From the NCBI RefSeq assembly GCF_900215655.1, contig NZ_OBEN01000002.1, positions 124,001 through 188,000 on the forward strand: 64,000 bases of DNA, written 5' to 3'. This document shows positions 41,164 to 49,553 of this stretch, piece after piece. The number at the start of each line of letters is the position of its first letter. Within the stretch, counting starts at the first letter, position 1. The DNA is from Hydrogenobacter hydrogenophilus. GTDB lineage: Bacteria; Aquificota; Aquificia; Aquificales; Aquificaceae. Below the pieces are notes generated by a model. The model saw only the letters and a program-made list of their open reading frames with translations. It had not been told where the DNA came from and did not search any database. Position numbers and translations under genes: made by a program.

Positions 41164-42158
41164 TGTGGCATAAAAACAGTTGAACAGCAGTTTTGGGAAA
41201 CTACAGGCGAAAGACCCATTTTTCTTGCGTAAGAGAAAACACCCTCCGCTGGAAAAGTGATGCCATTGACTCCAGCATGGAGAGCGTACATATCTAACCT
41301 AAGCCTTTCCTCGCCAGCAGGTCTGGCACAGCCTATCACCACATGGGTTGTAGGTAGTTTTTTCCTTGCATGCAATATTACTCTTGCACTATCTTCTGCT
41401 TTTGGTGGTGGTAGCAATTGGAACTTAGCTTTTCCATAGTAAGGCATGACTACTACTAATACTAAGGCTGAGGGTTCAAAATCCGAGATAAGGTCTATAG
41501 CTCTGTATTCTCCCAAAATTTTCCCGTAGTGAAGCCCTATAATAACATGGGGGACTATGTTGTGTCCGTATTCTTTGAGATTTCTCAAAGATGTTTCGTA
41601 ATCTTTTACGCTTTTGTGTGGCATTTTATAAACTTCCGCTATAGTTCTGTCATCACCTATTATGTCCAAAAGAACTGCATCTACCTGTGCTTCTTTTAAG
41701 CCTTCTGCGAGCCCCTTGCTCACAAGTCCCACATGACAAGTCAGGATCATACCCAGCTCTTCCTTTAAGTATCTCATAGCCTTCAGAAAGGGCATAAGCT
41801 CCACAACACCGTCTTTGTTAGATCCTCCTGAGATGAGAACACCTTGTATGCCCTTTTTCTTGAGTTCTTCTCCCACTTTTATAAGCTCTTCCGGTGTGGT
41901 TGCTGGTATCATGTGCCAAAGGATCTTAGAAGCACAGTGATCACACATGAGCTCACAGTGTCTCCCCGTTATGGAAATGTCCACAAACTTGGGACCGGAA
42001 CTCACCTTAAAGTCATCTACCTCGTAGTGTTTAAAGCCTGGACTATGAAAGTATATAGTGTTGCCAAAAAACTTTTTCCTTATCTCAAAACCTTCTTGAA
42101 GTTCTTCAAGGAGGGTGTGGTCCAAAGACACACCCTCAGGAAGGTCTATCAACCGCAC
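41154..42158 (-). CDS. lipS1: Radical SAM lipoyl synthase component LipS1
   Basis: 334 residues. Radical SAM motif C-E-L-M-C-D-H-C at about residue 69 (GRHCELMCDHCASKI). Also GVLISGGSNKDG, PHVIIGLHYG and a C-terminal SQNCCSTVF with paired cysteines, a possible auxiliary cluster site. Adjacent to lbpA2 (10-bp overlap), matching the lbpA-lipS1 linkage known for sHdr organisms. The lipoate/octanoate ligase-like sLpl(AB) of that pathway is not in this window. Confidence 0.82.
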   Translation of the reverse strand: MRLIDLPEGVSLDHTLLEELQEGFEIRKKFFGNTIYFHSPGFKHYEVDDFKVSSGPKFVDISITGRHCELMCDHCASKILWHMIPATTPEELIKVGEELKKKGIQGVLISGGSNKDGVVELMPFLKAMRYLKEELGMILTCHVGLVSKGLAEGLKEAQVDAVLLDIIGDDRTIAEVYKMPHKSVKDYETSLRNLKEYGHNIVPHVIIGLHYGKILGEYRAIDLISDFEPSALVLVVVMPYYGKAKFQLLPPPKAEDSARVILHARKKLPTTHVVIGCARPAGEERLRLDMYALHAGVNGITFPAEGVFSYARKMGLSPVVSQNCCSTVFMPQWS

Positions 42159-42595
42159 TTTATACCCTTCTCGTTTATTACCTTAGTCAGGGCTTCCACC
42201 GCAGACTGTCCCTTAAGAAGCTGGTTCACCTCGTCAGGATTAGAAGGCTTTATCTTTGCTATCCATCCTGCACCGTAGGGATCATCGTTCACAAGAGCTG
42301 GGTTTCCCTTTAATGCTTCGTTTATCTCAACTATCTCGCCTGTTAATGGAGAAGGCACAGGTCCCACCCACTTTCCACTTTCAATGGTAGCAACGCTTTT
42401 GCGCCTGTCTACAGTTTTACCTACCTTTTTGGGTGTGTAAGCTACGAGCCTTCCTGCCATAGCAGCGGCTACAGAGGTGAGCCCTATGGTGAAAGTGCCA
42501 TCACCGTTGTCCTTTGCCCAAGTGAAGGCGTTAGCCTCTGGGTCTACATCGTAAAGCAAGTCCTCGGGTATGTTGCACCCATTAACTACTGCCAT
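42149..42595 (-). CDS. lbpA: Lipoate-binding protein LbpA (second copy, GcvH-like)
   Basis: 148 residues from ATG 42595, which has GGGAGG 7 nt upstream; the in-frame ATG at 42610 overlaps that site. GcvH-like hammerhead fold with lipoyl-lysine candidate K75 in TIESGKWVGPV. LbpA proteins carry lipoate for the sHdr complex, unlike GcvH of the glycine cleavage system. Differs clearly from the copy at 43266, for example a neutral VAAAMAGRLVAYTPKK stretch. Confidence 0.85.
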   Translation of the reverse strand: MAVVNGCNIPEDLLYDVDPEANAFTWAKDNGDGTFTIGLTSVAAAMAGRLVAYTPKKVGKTVDRRKSVATIESGKWVGPVPSPLTGEIVEINEALKGNPALVNDDPYGAGWIAKIKPSNPDEVNQLLKGQSAVEALTKVINEKGIKCG

Positions 42596-42622
42596 ATCTA
42601 TACCTCCCATGTATGAGATTTC

Positions 42623-43012
42623 TTAAAATATTAACACTTTATCCGCTTCCAGTGCCCTAAGGGCAAACTCACTGGCTGGAACAATCCCATCAAGTTCTTT
42701 TATAAGGTCTTCCTCGGTGAGCCCCAAAGAGTCCACTGCTTGCTTGCAGGAGTAAAACTTAACGCCTGCCTGTTTGGCATCTTTCATGAAGTCATAGACC
42801 GTTTTTGGTTTTTTCCCGTTGGGAGAAAGGCAATTAGGCTCTGCAGGAACTATCTTTTGAGCCACACCGCGCTTAAGAAGATTTGTACCATCCATATTAA
42901 AGAACATCTCCACTTCCGCTTCGTTAGAAGCCATGAGAGCTGCTATATAAAAAGGCGATGCACATCTCCAAGGTGTTCTGGGACCACTGGTCATGAGGAT
43001 AACCACCTTCAT
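42623..43012 (-). CDS. DsrE-family sulfur-carrier protein
   Basis: 129 residues, DsrE/F-like fold: VVILMTSGPRTPWRCASPFYIAALMA at the N-terminus and a candidate sulfur-carrying cysteine in VKFYSCKQAVDSLGL at about residue 87. Located between the two lbpA genes and coupled to the thioredoxin-like gene by a 4-bp overlap. Third DsrE-type protein of the run. Confidence 0.75.
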   Translation of the reverse strand: MKVVILMTSGPRTPWRCASPFYIAALMASNEAEVEMFFNMDGTNLLKRGVAQKIVPAEPNCLSPNGKKPKTVYDFMKDAKQAGVKFYSCKQAVDSLGLTEEDLIKELDGIVPASEFALRALEADKVLIF

Positions 43013-43266
43013 GATTCTATTACCTTCCTTGCTTCTGCCTCATCTGGCACACCTACAAACACGAGTTTCCCATCTATTATAGTAGAAGGCACAGACCTAA
43101 TTATAAGCTTCTTTGCCCACATTTTACCTTCTGGCTGAGCCACATCAAGCACATCGTACTTAAAACCGTATTCAGCTTGTAATTTTCTCCAAAGCATATC
43201 CGCATCGGGACATGTGGCACACCATTGGGATACCAAAAGGATCACATGCTTATCCTTTGCTCCCAT
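43009..43266 (-). CDS. Thioredoxin/glutaredoxin-like protein
   Basis: About 85 residues from the ATG at 43266, which has GAGGTG 6 nt upstream; ATG 43269 and a longer frame to 43296 are also open. Redox motif C-A-T-C in LVSQWCATCPDADMLW and the cis-proline loop RSVPSTIIDG mark a thioredoxin fold. Placed between lbpA1 and a dsrE gene, so reduction of lipoyl-LbpA or of DsrE persulfide is a plausible role, unproven. Confidence 0.78.
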   Translation of the reverse strand: MGAKDKHVILLVSQWCATCPDADMLWRKLQAEYGFKYDVLDVAQPEGKMWAKKLIIRSVPSTIIDGKLVFVGVPDEAEARKVIES

Positions 43267-43739
43267 CATGTGCACCTCATGCAGACTATGTCCCATTCAT
43301 CTATGTACTTTTTCATTTCTTCTATAGCCTTTTCACCAGTGACAAGGTCTTTAATATCCCTCTCTAAGTCCGCAGGTTTTATTTTAGCAACCCAGCCTTC
43401 TCCGTAAGGGTCGTAGTTTATTATATCAGGTTGTTCAAGGACCTTTTCGTTTCTTTCTATCACCTCGCCTTCTATAACCGCGTTTATTGGTCCTGCCCAC
43501 TTACCACTCTCTAAGGAAGCCACAGGCTTGCCCTTCTTTATGTACTTGCCTGGCTCTTTTATTCTCGCGTGCAAAAGCCTACCTGCTCTTACCTGTCCCA
43601 CATCGGTAAGACCCATGGTCACAGTTCCGTCTTCGTTTATCCTAAACCATGTCTGCGTTTCTATATCGTAATAAAGGTCAAGGGGTACAACGCAACCGTT
43701 GTACTCCCATTCCTTACTGGTAGGACCACCCAGTCCCAT
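43266..43739 (-). CDS. lbpA: Lipoate-binding protein LbpA (first copy, GcvH-like)
   Basis: 157 residues from ATG 43739, with TAGGAGG just upstream. Lipoyl-lysine candidate K80 in SLESGKWAGPI; the G-K-W context is shared with the second copy. Unique C-terminus ends WDIVCMRCT with two cysteines, unusual in GcvH and possibly redox-active. It directly follows shdrB2 (8 bp), the usual place of lbpA in sHdr loci. Confidence 0.87.
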   Translation of the reverse strand: MGLGGPTSKEWEYNGCVVPLDLYYDIETQTWFRINEDGTVTMGLTDVGQVRAGRLLHARIKEPGKYIKKGKPVASLESGKWAGPINAVIEGEVIERNEKVLEQPDIINYDPYGEGWVAKIKPADLERDIKDLVTGEKAIEEMKKYIDEWDIVCMRCT

Positions 43740-43747
43740 CAAGCCTC

Positions 43748-44707
43748 CTACGCAAGGCCAAGTCTTTTGAGCACAGGAAGTGGGTCTGAGAGATTATCCT
43801 TGAGTTTCACATCGTTAGCGCTATAACCAAAAGCCAAACCAAGCAGTTGAGTGAAGTATGCAGCAGGCACATCTACATCGGGAACTCCCTTCATCATAAG
43901 CCTGTGTCTGTACATCTCAAGGGAAGCATGGCATAGCGGGCATTCCGTTGCTATTATGTCCGCTCCGTTTCTTTTGGCTGTCTGGAGGATCATCATTACG
44001 AACTTTTCAGACACCATCTCATCAGACAGTGAGTGGGGTCCTCCGCAACATTGGGTGTGCATAGGCTCAAACTCCACATTGGTAGCTCCTGCTGCCTCCA
44101 GCAGAGCGTTCATATAATAGGGGTGTTCGTCATCATCTGCGGTGTCTCTCTTTCTTGGCCTTGCTTCTTCATCTTGACCTCCTGCGTGTGCGTATGTCCT
44201 TGCGTAGAAGTGAGGTCTTGTGTAAAGACATCCGTAGTAATTGGCAACTTTGAGTCCTCTTAGAGGTCTTTTGGTCTTTTCCTTTACCTTTTGAGGTCCT
44301 GCCTCGTGATAAAACCATTCGAGTATGTGGTAAGTGTGTGGTATCTTATCAAGAGGGTCTACGCCACCCTCTCTGAGAAGTGCGTTTACCTTTTCGTAAA
44401 CGCTTCTGTCCGTTTCTAAGAAGTACTCTGCTCTTTGAAGTGAGAAAGAACAGCCGTTGCAAGGTGCCACTATAACTTCGTGTCCCTGTCTTCTTGCCAA
44501 AGACATGTTCCTGGCATTTAGGAGCATGGTGCCCATAAAAGTCACATTTTTAGACTCCATGGCACCACAGCAGTTGTAATCTTCAAGATAGTCAAGCTCT
44601 AAACCGAGCTCTTTGGCAACGATCCTCGTTGAGACATCATACGCTCTTGAGGCACCTTCTAAAGAACATCCTGGGTAATAAGCTACTCTTTTACCTATTA
44701 CACCCAT
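43748..44707 (-). CDS. shdrB2: sHdrB2, CCG-domain subunit
   Basis: 319 residues with two CCG domains. First: PGCSLEG, YNCCGAME, CNGC. Second: YGCLYTR, HTQCCGGPHS, CPLCHAS. Both have the full C-xn-CC-xn-C-x-x-C set and could each bind a noncubane 4Fe-4S cluster as in methanogen HdrB. Part of the cytoplasmic sHdr complex for sulfur oxidation. Confidence 0.9.
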   Translation of the reverse strand: MGVIGKRVAYYPGCSLEGASRAYDVSTRIVAKELGLELDYLEDYNCCGAMESKNVTFMGTMLLNARNMSLARRQGHEVIVAPCNGCSFSLQRAEYFLETDRSVYEKVNALLREGGVDPLDKIPHTYHILEWFYHEAGPQKVKEKTKRPLRGLKVANYYGCLYTRPHFYARTYAHAGGQDEEARPRKRDTADDDEHPYYMNALLEAAGATNVEFEPMHTQCCGGPHSLSDEMVSEKFVMMILQTAKRNGADIIATECPLCHASLEMYRHRLMMKGVPDVDVPAAYFTQLLGLAFGYSANDVKLKDNLSDPLPVLKRLGLA

Positions 44708-44718
44708 TTTTAACCTCC

Positions 44719-45480
44719 TTAGTGCGCTAATGCGCCTTCTTCTTCCATAACTTTTCTAAGCACCTGCTTAAACTTGTTCCAGTTTTTGGTTCTTGGGTGG
44801 AAAAGCATATGCTTAGCATTGAGTATGAGAAAGTCTATATTCATGGATTTTATGGGTTTTATGGTCAGCTGTTTGAGCCACTCGGGGGTCTCTCCTATGA
44901 AAGGTATAGGTTTTTTGAGAATAGGGTCTTTCACCACCTTGTAGCCTTGCTTTTCTATCCATCCAAAAAGAAGCTCTCCATCCTCTATCCTTCCGTATTC
45001 AAGCACTTGCTCCGTAAAGAACTTGTCAAACTTTTTGGAAGGATACTCTTCAATGAGCCCTTTCTTTGCCATGGTTCTGAGAATCACCTTTAGAACCTCT
45101 TCCACTAGCACACCTTTAGGGCATCTGTGAGTGCATTTATGGCAAGATACGCACCTCCACATTACATCCGCTCTTTTTTGTAGCTCGTCTATTAGACCTA
45201 ATCTTGCAAGGTATATAAAATGCCTGGGGTTGTAGCGCTCATCCCAGTAGTTATGAACAGGACACGATGCAGTGCAGTAAGAACACTGATAACACTGATT
45301 TATGGTTTTTCCATCTGGAGAATTTACTATTTCCTGAGCAAAGTCAAGGTCATAGTCGTTTATGACCCTTGGTAGGATTATAAGGTTCCAGTCCCCAGAA
45401 ACGTCTACACCTTCAACTACAAGTCTTTCCTTTCTCAAAATCCTCTCTGGCTCTACCAAACTCCTTTCGTGTATAGCCAT
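44719..45480 (-). CDS. shdrC2: sHdrC2, iron-sulfur subunit
   Basis: 253 residues. Two ferredoxin-type 4Fe-4S motifs: C-Y-Q-C-S-Y-C-T-A-S-C-P at about 61 and C-V-S-C-H-K-C-T-H-R-C-P at about 109. The C-terminal half is helical. Transfers electrons between sHdrB2 and the FAD subunit. AGG-rich RBS before the ATG; 3 bp after shdrH. Confidence 0.9.
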   Translation of the reverse strand: MAIHERSLVEPERILRKERLVVEGVDVSGDWNLIILPRVINDYDLDFAQEIVNSPDGKTINQCYQCSYCTASCPVHNYWDERYNPRHFIYLARLGLIDELQKRADVMWRCVSCHKCTHRCPKGVLVEEVLKVILRTMAKKGLIEEYPSKKFDKFFTEQVLEYGRIEDGELLFGWIEKQGYKVVKDPILKKPIPFIGETPEWLKQLTIKPIKSMNIDFLILNAKHMLFHPRTKNWNKFKQVLRKVMEEEGALAH

Positions 45481-45483
45481 GTT

Positions 45484-46230
45484 TTATACCTCCAAAAGGT
45501 CTTCTTTTCTTATTATTCCTAATAGCCTCCTTGCCATGACCCCCGCAGGAGGGAAAAAGCCTTTGGCACTGTGCATGGTAGAAAGGGTCATATAATCCAC
45601 ATAAGTTGCGTATATCATGGCAAGGAATATGTCCACAAAAAGGTATCCTCTTACCTTTATACCAAAATCCGTTAATTTTTCCTGTATTTGTTTGTATATA
45701 CTTTCAAACTCTTCGTAAGTCTCTCCGTACATATTCCTCTTGGGTGGCTCTTCCTTTAAGAAAACTACCGCACCGCTTTCACTTTCTGGATCCCATATCC
45801 AACCTGTCCAAAGCACGTACTCTTCAGGAAAGGTAAAGTGTAAAAGCTCCGATGCTATATCCCTTGCGGATTTTTTATCAACACCTCTTACCTCTTTTAC
45901 GAACTTTTCCACTCTCTCTTCCCACGAGTTTGCCTTTCCATACAGAAGATCGCTTATAGCTTTCTTTAACCTATCTACACCTGTTTCCTCTATAATCTTT
46001 TTCCTCTTCCTTCTGCTTGCAAAGATCTTTTCAAGGATAGTATCAAGCTCCTCTTCAGTCAAAGAGGCAAGCCTTTCTTTGCTCAAAAGTTGTTGAAAGA
46101 GAAGGGACTTGGCGAGGAGATCCCTATAGAGATCTTGCACAAAGTCCTCGCCTTCACCCAGTATCTTTATCAGGTAGTCCCTAACTAAAAAGTCATCTAA
46201 AGTGGTCCCTTTAAACTTTTTCTCCATCAT
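45484..46230 (-). CDS. shdrH: sHdrH, hypothetical subunit of the sHdr locus
   Basis: 248 residues, helical, no cofactor motif and no membrane segment. N-terminal half strongly charged (ILEKIFASRRKRKKIIEETG). Central block FPEEYVLWTGWIWDPESESG is distinctive, and the C-terminus (YATYVDYMTLSTMHSAKGFF) looks buried. Its position between shdrA and shdrC2 is that of the unnamed protein found in sHdr loci of other bacteria. Function unknown. Overlaps shdrA by 4 bp. Confidence 0.75.
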   Translation of the reverse strand: MMEKKFKGTTLDDFLVRDYLIKILGEGEDFVQDLYRDLLAKSLLFQQLLSKERLASLTEEELDTILEKIFASRRKRKKIIEETGVDRLKKAISDLLYGKANSWEERVEKFVKEVRGVDKKSARDIASELLHFTFPEEYVLWTGWIWDPESESGAVVFLKEEPPKRNMYGETYEEFESIYKQIQEKLTDFGIKVRGYLFVDIFLAMIYATYVDYMTLSTMHSAKGFFPPAGVMARRLLGIIRKEDLLEV

Positions 46231-47285
46231 ACACTAACCTTAGCACCAATAAATGCTGCCGCTTCTGCCGCTGCAGCTTCACCTTCAGACAGAGAGGATT
46301 CTATGTCTATGGGTCCTTTGCATGCACCTGCTATAAATACGCCGGGTTTGTTGGATATTATATTAGAACCAGATTCTTCGGAAGGTATGAGGAACTGGCT
46401 ATCTGGGTCTTGAGCAAGACCAAGTATTTTTGCCACTTTCTTTGTACCTTCGGAAGGTTCCATACCCAAGACTAAAACCACTAGATCCATGGGTACTTCT
46501 GCAGGTCTTTGAACTATGGTGTCTTCGTGTTTTACCCTGAGTCTTCCGTCAGCAGGGCTATAAGTTATCTCCGCTATCCTACCTCTTACATACCTTACAC
46601 CGTACTTTTCCTGAGGTGCCCAGTAGAAAGGATACTCCCAAGTGCCGTAAGTTCTCACATCCATATAGTAGCAAAAGACATCAACATCCGGATAGTGTTC
46701 TCTTATTTCAGAGCCTTGCAGACCGGATAAGGCACATCCGTATCTACAGCAGTGTACATTTGTAACGCCAAGCTGTCTATCCCTTGAGCCTACACAGAAA
46801 ACAAAAGCGACCCTTTTGGGTAGCTGTCCGTTGGAGGGTCTGTAGAGCTTACCTTCTCTTGAGAACATCTGTTCCAATTCAAGGTTTGTGATAACATCTG
46901 GATAAAGGCCGTATCCGAGTTCTCCCTTTCTTCTGGCATCAAAGTGTTGAAAACCGGTAGCTACTATTATAGAAGCCACTTCGTGAGTTTCACCGTTGGA
47001 AAGTCTTACCTTGAAGTTTCCAGGTTCTCCTTCGCAAGCTTCAAGTTCCGTCTTGAGCTTTACCTCTACATTGGGGTTTTCTTCTACCTCTTTGATGTAA
47101 GGTCCCAACACTTGAGACGGCTTTAGCTTCCTTGGTATGAGTGTGTGATAGTCCTCAAGTATGGGCCTACCACCGAGCTTCTCTTCCTTTTCAATAAGGA
47201 GGGTAGGCACGCCGAGCCTACCCAGCACCCTCGCTGCACCAAGACCAGCTGGTCCACCACCGACCACTAAAACCTTCTTAGCCAT
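46227..47285 (-). CDS. shdrA: sHdrA, FAD-binding subunit
   Basis: 352 residues. FAD-binding GGGPAGLGAARVLGRLG at the N-terminus, IVATGFQHFD, and C-terminal GVFIAGACKGPIDIESSLSEG. A cysteine group FCVGSRD...HCCRYGCALS (about 167-188) can hold one 4Fe-4S cluster. It is the short sHdrA type without the extra ferredoxin and thioredoxin-reductase domains of methanogen HdrA. Expected to accept electrons from the HdrB/C pairs and pass them to NAD or another carrier; direction is inferred from sulfur-oxidising relatives. Confidence 0.9.
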   Translation of the reverse strand: MAKKVLVVGGGPAGLGAARVLGRLGVPTLLIEKEEKLGGRPILEDYHTLIPRKLKPSQVLGPYIKEVEENPNVEVKLKTELEACEGEPGNFKVRLSNGETHEVASIIVATGFQHFDARRKGELGYGLYPDVITNLELEQMFSREGKLYRPSNGQLPKRVAFVFCVGSRDRQLGVTNVHCCRYGCALSGLQGSEIREHYPDVDVFCYYMDVRTYGTWEYPFYWAPQEKYGVRYVRGRIAEITYSPADGRLRVKHEDTIVQRPAEVPMDLVVLVLGMEPSEGTKKVAKILGLAQDPDSQFLIPSEESGSNIISNKPGVFIAGACKGPIDIESSLSEGEAAAAEAAAFIGAKVSV

Positions 47286-47300
47286 GAAAAACCTCCTCTA

Positions 47301-48644
47301 TTAAGACTTGAATAGTGGCACTGCAGCGGTTGCGGAAGCTTTTGGCTTTCCAGTAGATGTTCTGCTGTAAGGCTCGTAAAGGTCGTATGTCTTGAAGAAC
47401 TCCATGAGCTCGTCGTACTTTCCTGCCTTTTCAAGCTCCGCTATGTACTTAACAGTGTCTTCCCACTCTTTCTTGAGCTCTCTCCAGTTGGTTATACCCA
47501 TCTTTTCAAGAAGGGGCTCGTAAGCAGAACAGTTCCAGTAGAGCTGAACCACCTTAAAGGGATGAGCACCACACGCAAGAGCTGCAAACATCACATCAGA
47601 CATAACAGCTACAGGATAGTACATACCGTGAGCTTTTCCTATCCACTGGTTCTTTTCAAAGGTTGTGGTGCATCCCGTGTCGTGCGTAATGAGCACGTCA
47701 GCTTTGACCTCTTCGTATATAACCTTGAGTTTCCTCTGTATGGCAAAGGACCTGGTAAACTCTCTTTCCGTGAGTATATGCCTGAAGCCAAAACCACAGC
47801 AGTCGTACCATGTGGAGTAATCTACTACCTGTGCACCAAGAGCTTGCATGACCGCAGTAGATGCTGCAGGTCTTTGACCGTTGAATACCTCAGGATCATA
47901 AGGATAGTCGTCAGCTATCATCTTATATGTGTGGCACGCGTTGTGTATGGCAACCCTCACATTGGATACATCTATACCCTTGGGCTTACCTTCTTTTTGG
48001 TAAAGTTCTGCTATCTTATACCTCATAGCGTGGACCCACTCAGAGTAATGGACCACTTCTTGAGGGATGACTATCCTTCCATCCTCTGTGAGTCTTCCCA
48101 GCTTTTTGAGTATGGGTTTTACCGCATCTCTGAGCTCTTTGTTCATGATGAGCTGTTCCCTGGTTTCCTTGTAAGAACCAAAGGATGTTCCGCAGTGTAT
48201 GAGAGGATAATAACCCGTCTTCCAAGCTTGGTGCATGTTCCTGAGCCACACCGCTGCGAGAGCTACAGGATTTGATGTTCCAGAACCATGGTAGTTCCAC
48301 GCAGTGCAAGATGTTTGGTGAGGTTCGTTGAGGTAATCAAGTCCAAACTTATTCATAAACCAAAATACAGATGCGGGATATCCTGGTATATTTCCACACT
48401 GACCACAGGATTTGTGATGCCACAGCTTGTTGGTGGGTATAACCTTTATTCTTCCCGTCCTTGTGTAAACATACACTGGCTGGTGCTCTTCAGTGATCCT
48501 GTGTATGAGTATTTCACCCTTCGCCTCGAGCTCCTCCATCATCTCAAATATGTGATCGTAGTGAGCGTTATACTCCTTGAGAGGGAAGGGTGGCTTCTCA
48601 GGATACATAAGTATGCTTCCTTCTTTATGATGTCCGTGTGCCAT
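47301..48644 (-). CDS. shdrB1: sHdrB1, CCG-type subunit with altered cysteines
   Basis: 447 residues from ATG 48644, which has TAAGGAGGTGTTTATC before it. N-terminal half contains HHKSCGQCGNIPGYP and SCTAWNYHGSG. The CCG-like part has HNACHTYK, WYDCCGFGF and DTGCTTTFEK, where the second cysteine of the C-x-x-C pair is replaced by Thr/Phe. The noncubane site must therefore differ from that in sHdrB2. No second CCG unit is complete. Confidence 0.88.
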   Translation of the reverse strand: MAHGHHKEGSILMYPEKPPFPLKEYNAHYDHIFEMMEELEAKGEILIHRITEEHQPVYVYTRTGRIKVIPTNKLWHHKSCGQCGNIPGYPASVFWFMNKFGLDYLNEPHQTSCTAWNYHGSGTSNPVALAAVWLRNMHQAWKTGYYPLIHCGTSFGSYKETREQLIMNKELRDAVKPILKKLGRLTEDGRIVIPQEVVHYSEWVHAMRYKIAELYQKEGKPKGIDVSNVRVAIHNACHTYKMIADDYPYDPEVFNGQRPAASTAVMQALGAQVVDYSTWYDCCGFGFRHILTEREFTRSFAIQRKLKVIYEEVKADVLITHDTGCTTTFEKNQWIGKAHGMYYPVAVMSDVMFAALACGAHPFKVVQLYWNCSAYEPLLEKMGITNWRELKKEWEDTVKYIAELEKAGKYDELMEFFKTYDLYEPYSRTSTGKPKASATAAVPLFKS

Positions 48645-48691
48645 GATAAACACCTCCTTAAGTTTTTTGGGCTTTAAACCCCTTCATAAGC

Positions 48692-49417
48692 TTATTCCTC
48701 TTCGTACATCTCTTGATAACGCTCTTCGTTCTCTTCCACTATATCCATTATCACGTTGTAAAGGTTAGGATCAAGCTTTTCAAGCATCTCAAAGATACCG
48801 GTTTCTCTCCATATGGTGTACATCTCTATAGCTGTCTCCAAAGATACTTCCCAAGCGGTTTTGACAGACTTTCCTACATCAAAAGGTATTGCCATTCTCT
48901 TGGCTCTTAAGTTCTCCATGTTATCTGCCATCTTGGGACCCCAGTCTGGGAAGAAGTCGGGCTGTAGCATGTCTGCTGATAGCTGGTTTCCTGTGGTCAT
49001 CACCTTGAGAAGAACTCTTCCGTAAGGCTTAAGAAGATCCTTTGTAGCTTCAAAAGCATTACGCACAGCCACTTCTCTCATTATGGCAACAAGTCCACCT
49101 GGGTTGTTGACAAAGGGACAGCGTATCCAACAGGTAAAGCATTGAGAACACGCCCATATGTACTCGTGCATCATGTCATACAGAACTTCTACATCTTCTT
49201 CAAGGAACCTTTGGACTATTTCTCTAGGAGAATAATCAAAGAATCTATTTGATGGACAGGATGCGGTACAAACTCCACAGTTAAGGCAACCAAACAGGTA
49301 CTCTTTAAAACGAAAGTCTGACTTTACTTCCTCAATGATCCTTACCTTTTCTTCCCACGGAACGCTTTTAGTTTTTTCCGATATGGGAAGGTTGTATCCA
49401 TAAATATGTCCATCCAT
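48692..49417 (-). CDS. shdrC1: sHdrC1, iron-sulfur subunit
   Basis: 241 residues. Two 4Fe-4S motifs: C-L-N-C-G-V-C-T-A-S-C-P at about 44 and C-S-Q-C-F-T-C-W-I-R-C-P at about 89. The C-terminus is acidic and helical (DIVEENEERYQEMYEEE). First sHdr subunit gene after the sulfur-carrier genes, preceded by a 136-bp control region. RBS TAAGGAGG 9 nt before the ATG. Confidence 0.9.
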   Translation of the reverse strand: MDGHIYGYNLPISEKTKSVPWEEKVRIIEEVKSDFRFKEYLFGCLNCGVCTASCPSNRFFDYSPREIVQRFLEEDVEVLYDMMHEYIWACSQCFTCWIRCPFVNNPGGLVAIMREVAVRNAFEATKDLLKPYGRVLLKVMTTGNQLSADMLQPDFFPDWGPKMADNMENLRAKRMAIPFDVGKSVKTAWEVSLETAIEMYTIWRETGIFEMLEKLDPNLYNVIMDIVEENEERYQEMYEEE

Positions 49418-49553
49418 AGCCTATACCTCCTTAGGCAGTTCTACATAAAAAAATGTAGGGTATTGGTACCTCAAGTCAATTAAGTTTTGCTTATGAGCAT
49501 ATAAGTATATGCTTATAAATTTGCTTATAAATTTCCCATAAAAACAAGTAGGG
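49418..49553 (-). promoter_or_regulatory. Control region upstream of shdrC1 with tandem repeats
   Basis: 136 bp. Minus-strand promoter candidate: TTGACT (49479-49474), 16 bp, TACATT (49457-49452). Upstream of it, TGCTTATAAATT occurs twice in tandem on the plus strand (49510-49521, 49522-49533) with a third TGCTTAT at 49488, and a palindrome GCATATAAGTATATGC spans 49497-49512. A hairpin CTACAT/ATGTAG (49441-49458) follows the promoter. The repeats sit where an activator or an ArsR-type sHdr repressor would bind. Confidence 0.5.

Noticed and set aside
42149-43739. Reading the two GcvH-like proteins as glycine cleavage H proteins
   Set aside because: They are embedded in an sHdr/lipS locus far from gcvPB and share the E-S-G-K-W context rather than the usual E-S-V-K-A of GcvH.
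47562-48275. 237-codon plus-strand frame opposite shdrB1
   Set aside because: Antisense to a strongly supported Fe-S subunit, with no RBS and no recognisable domain.
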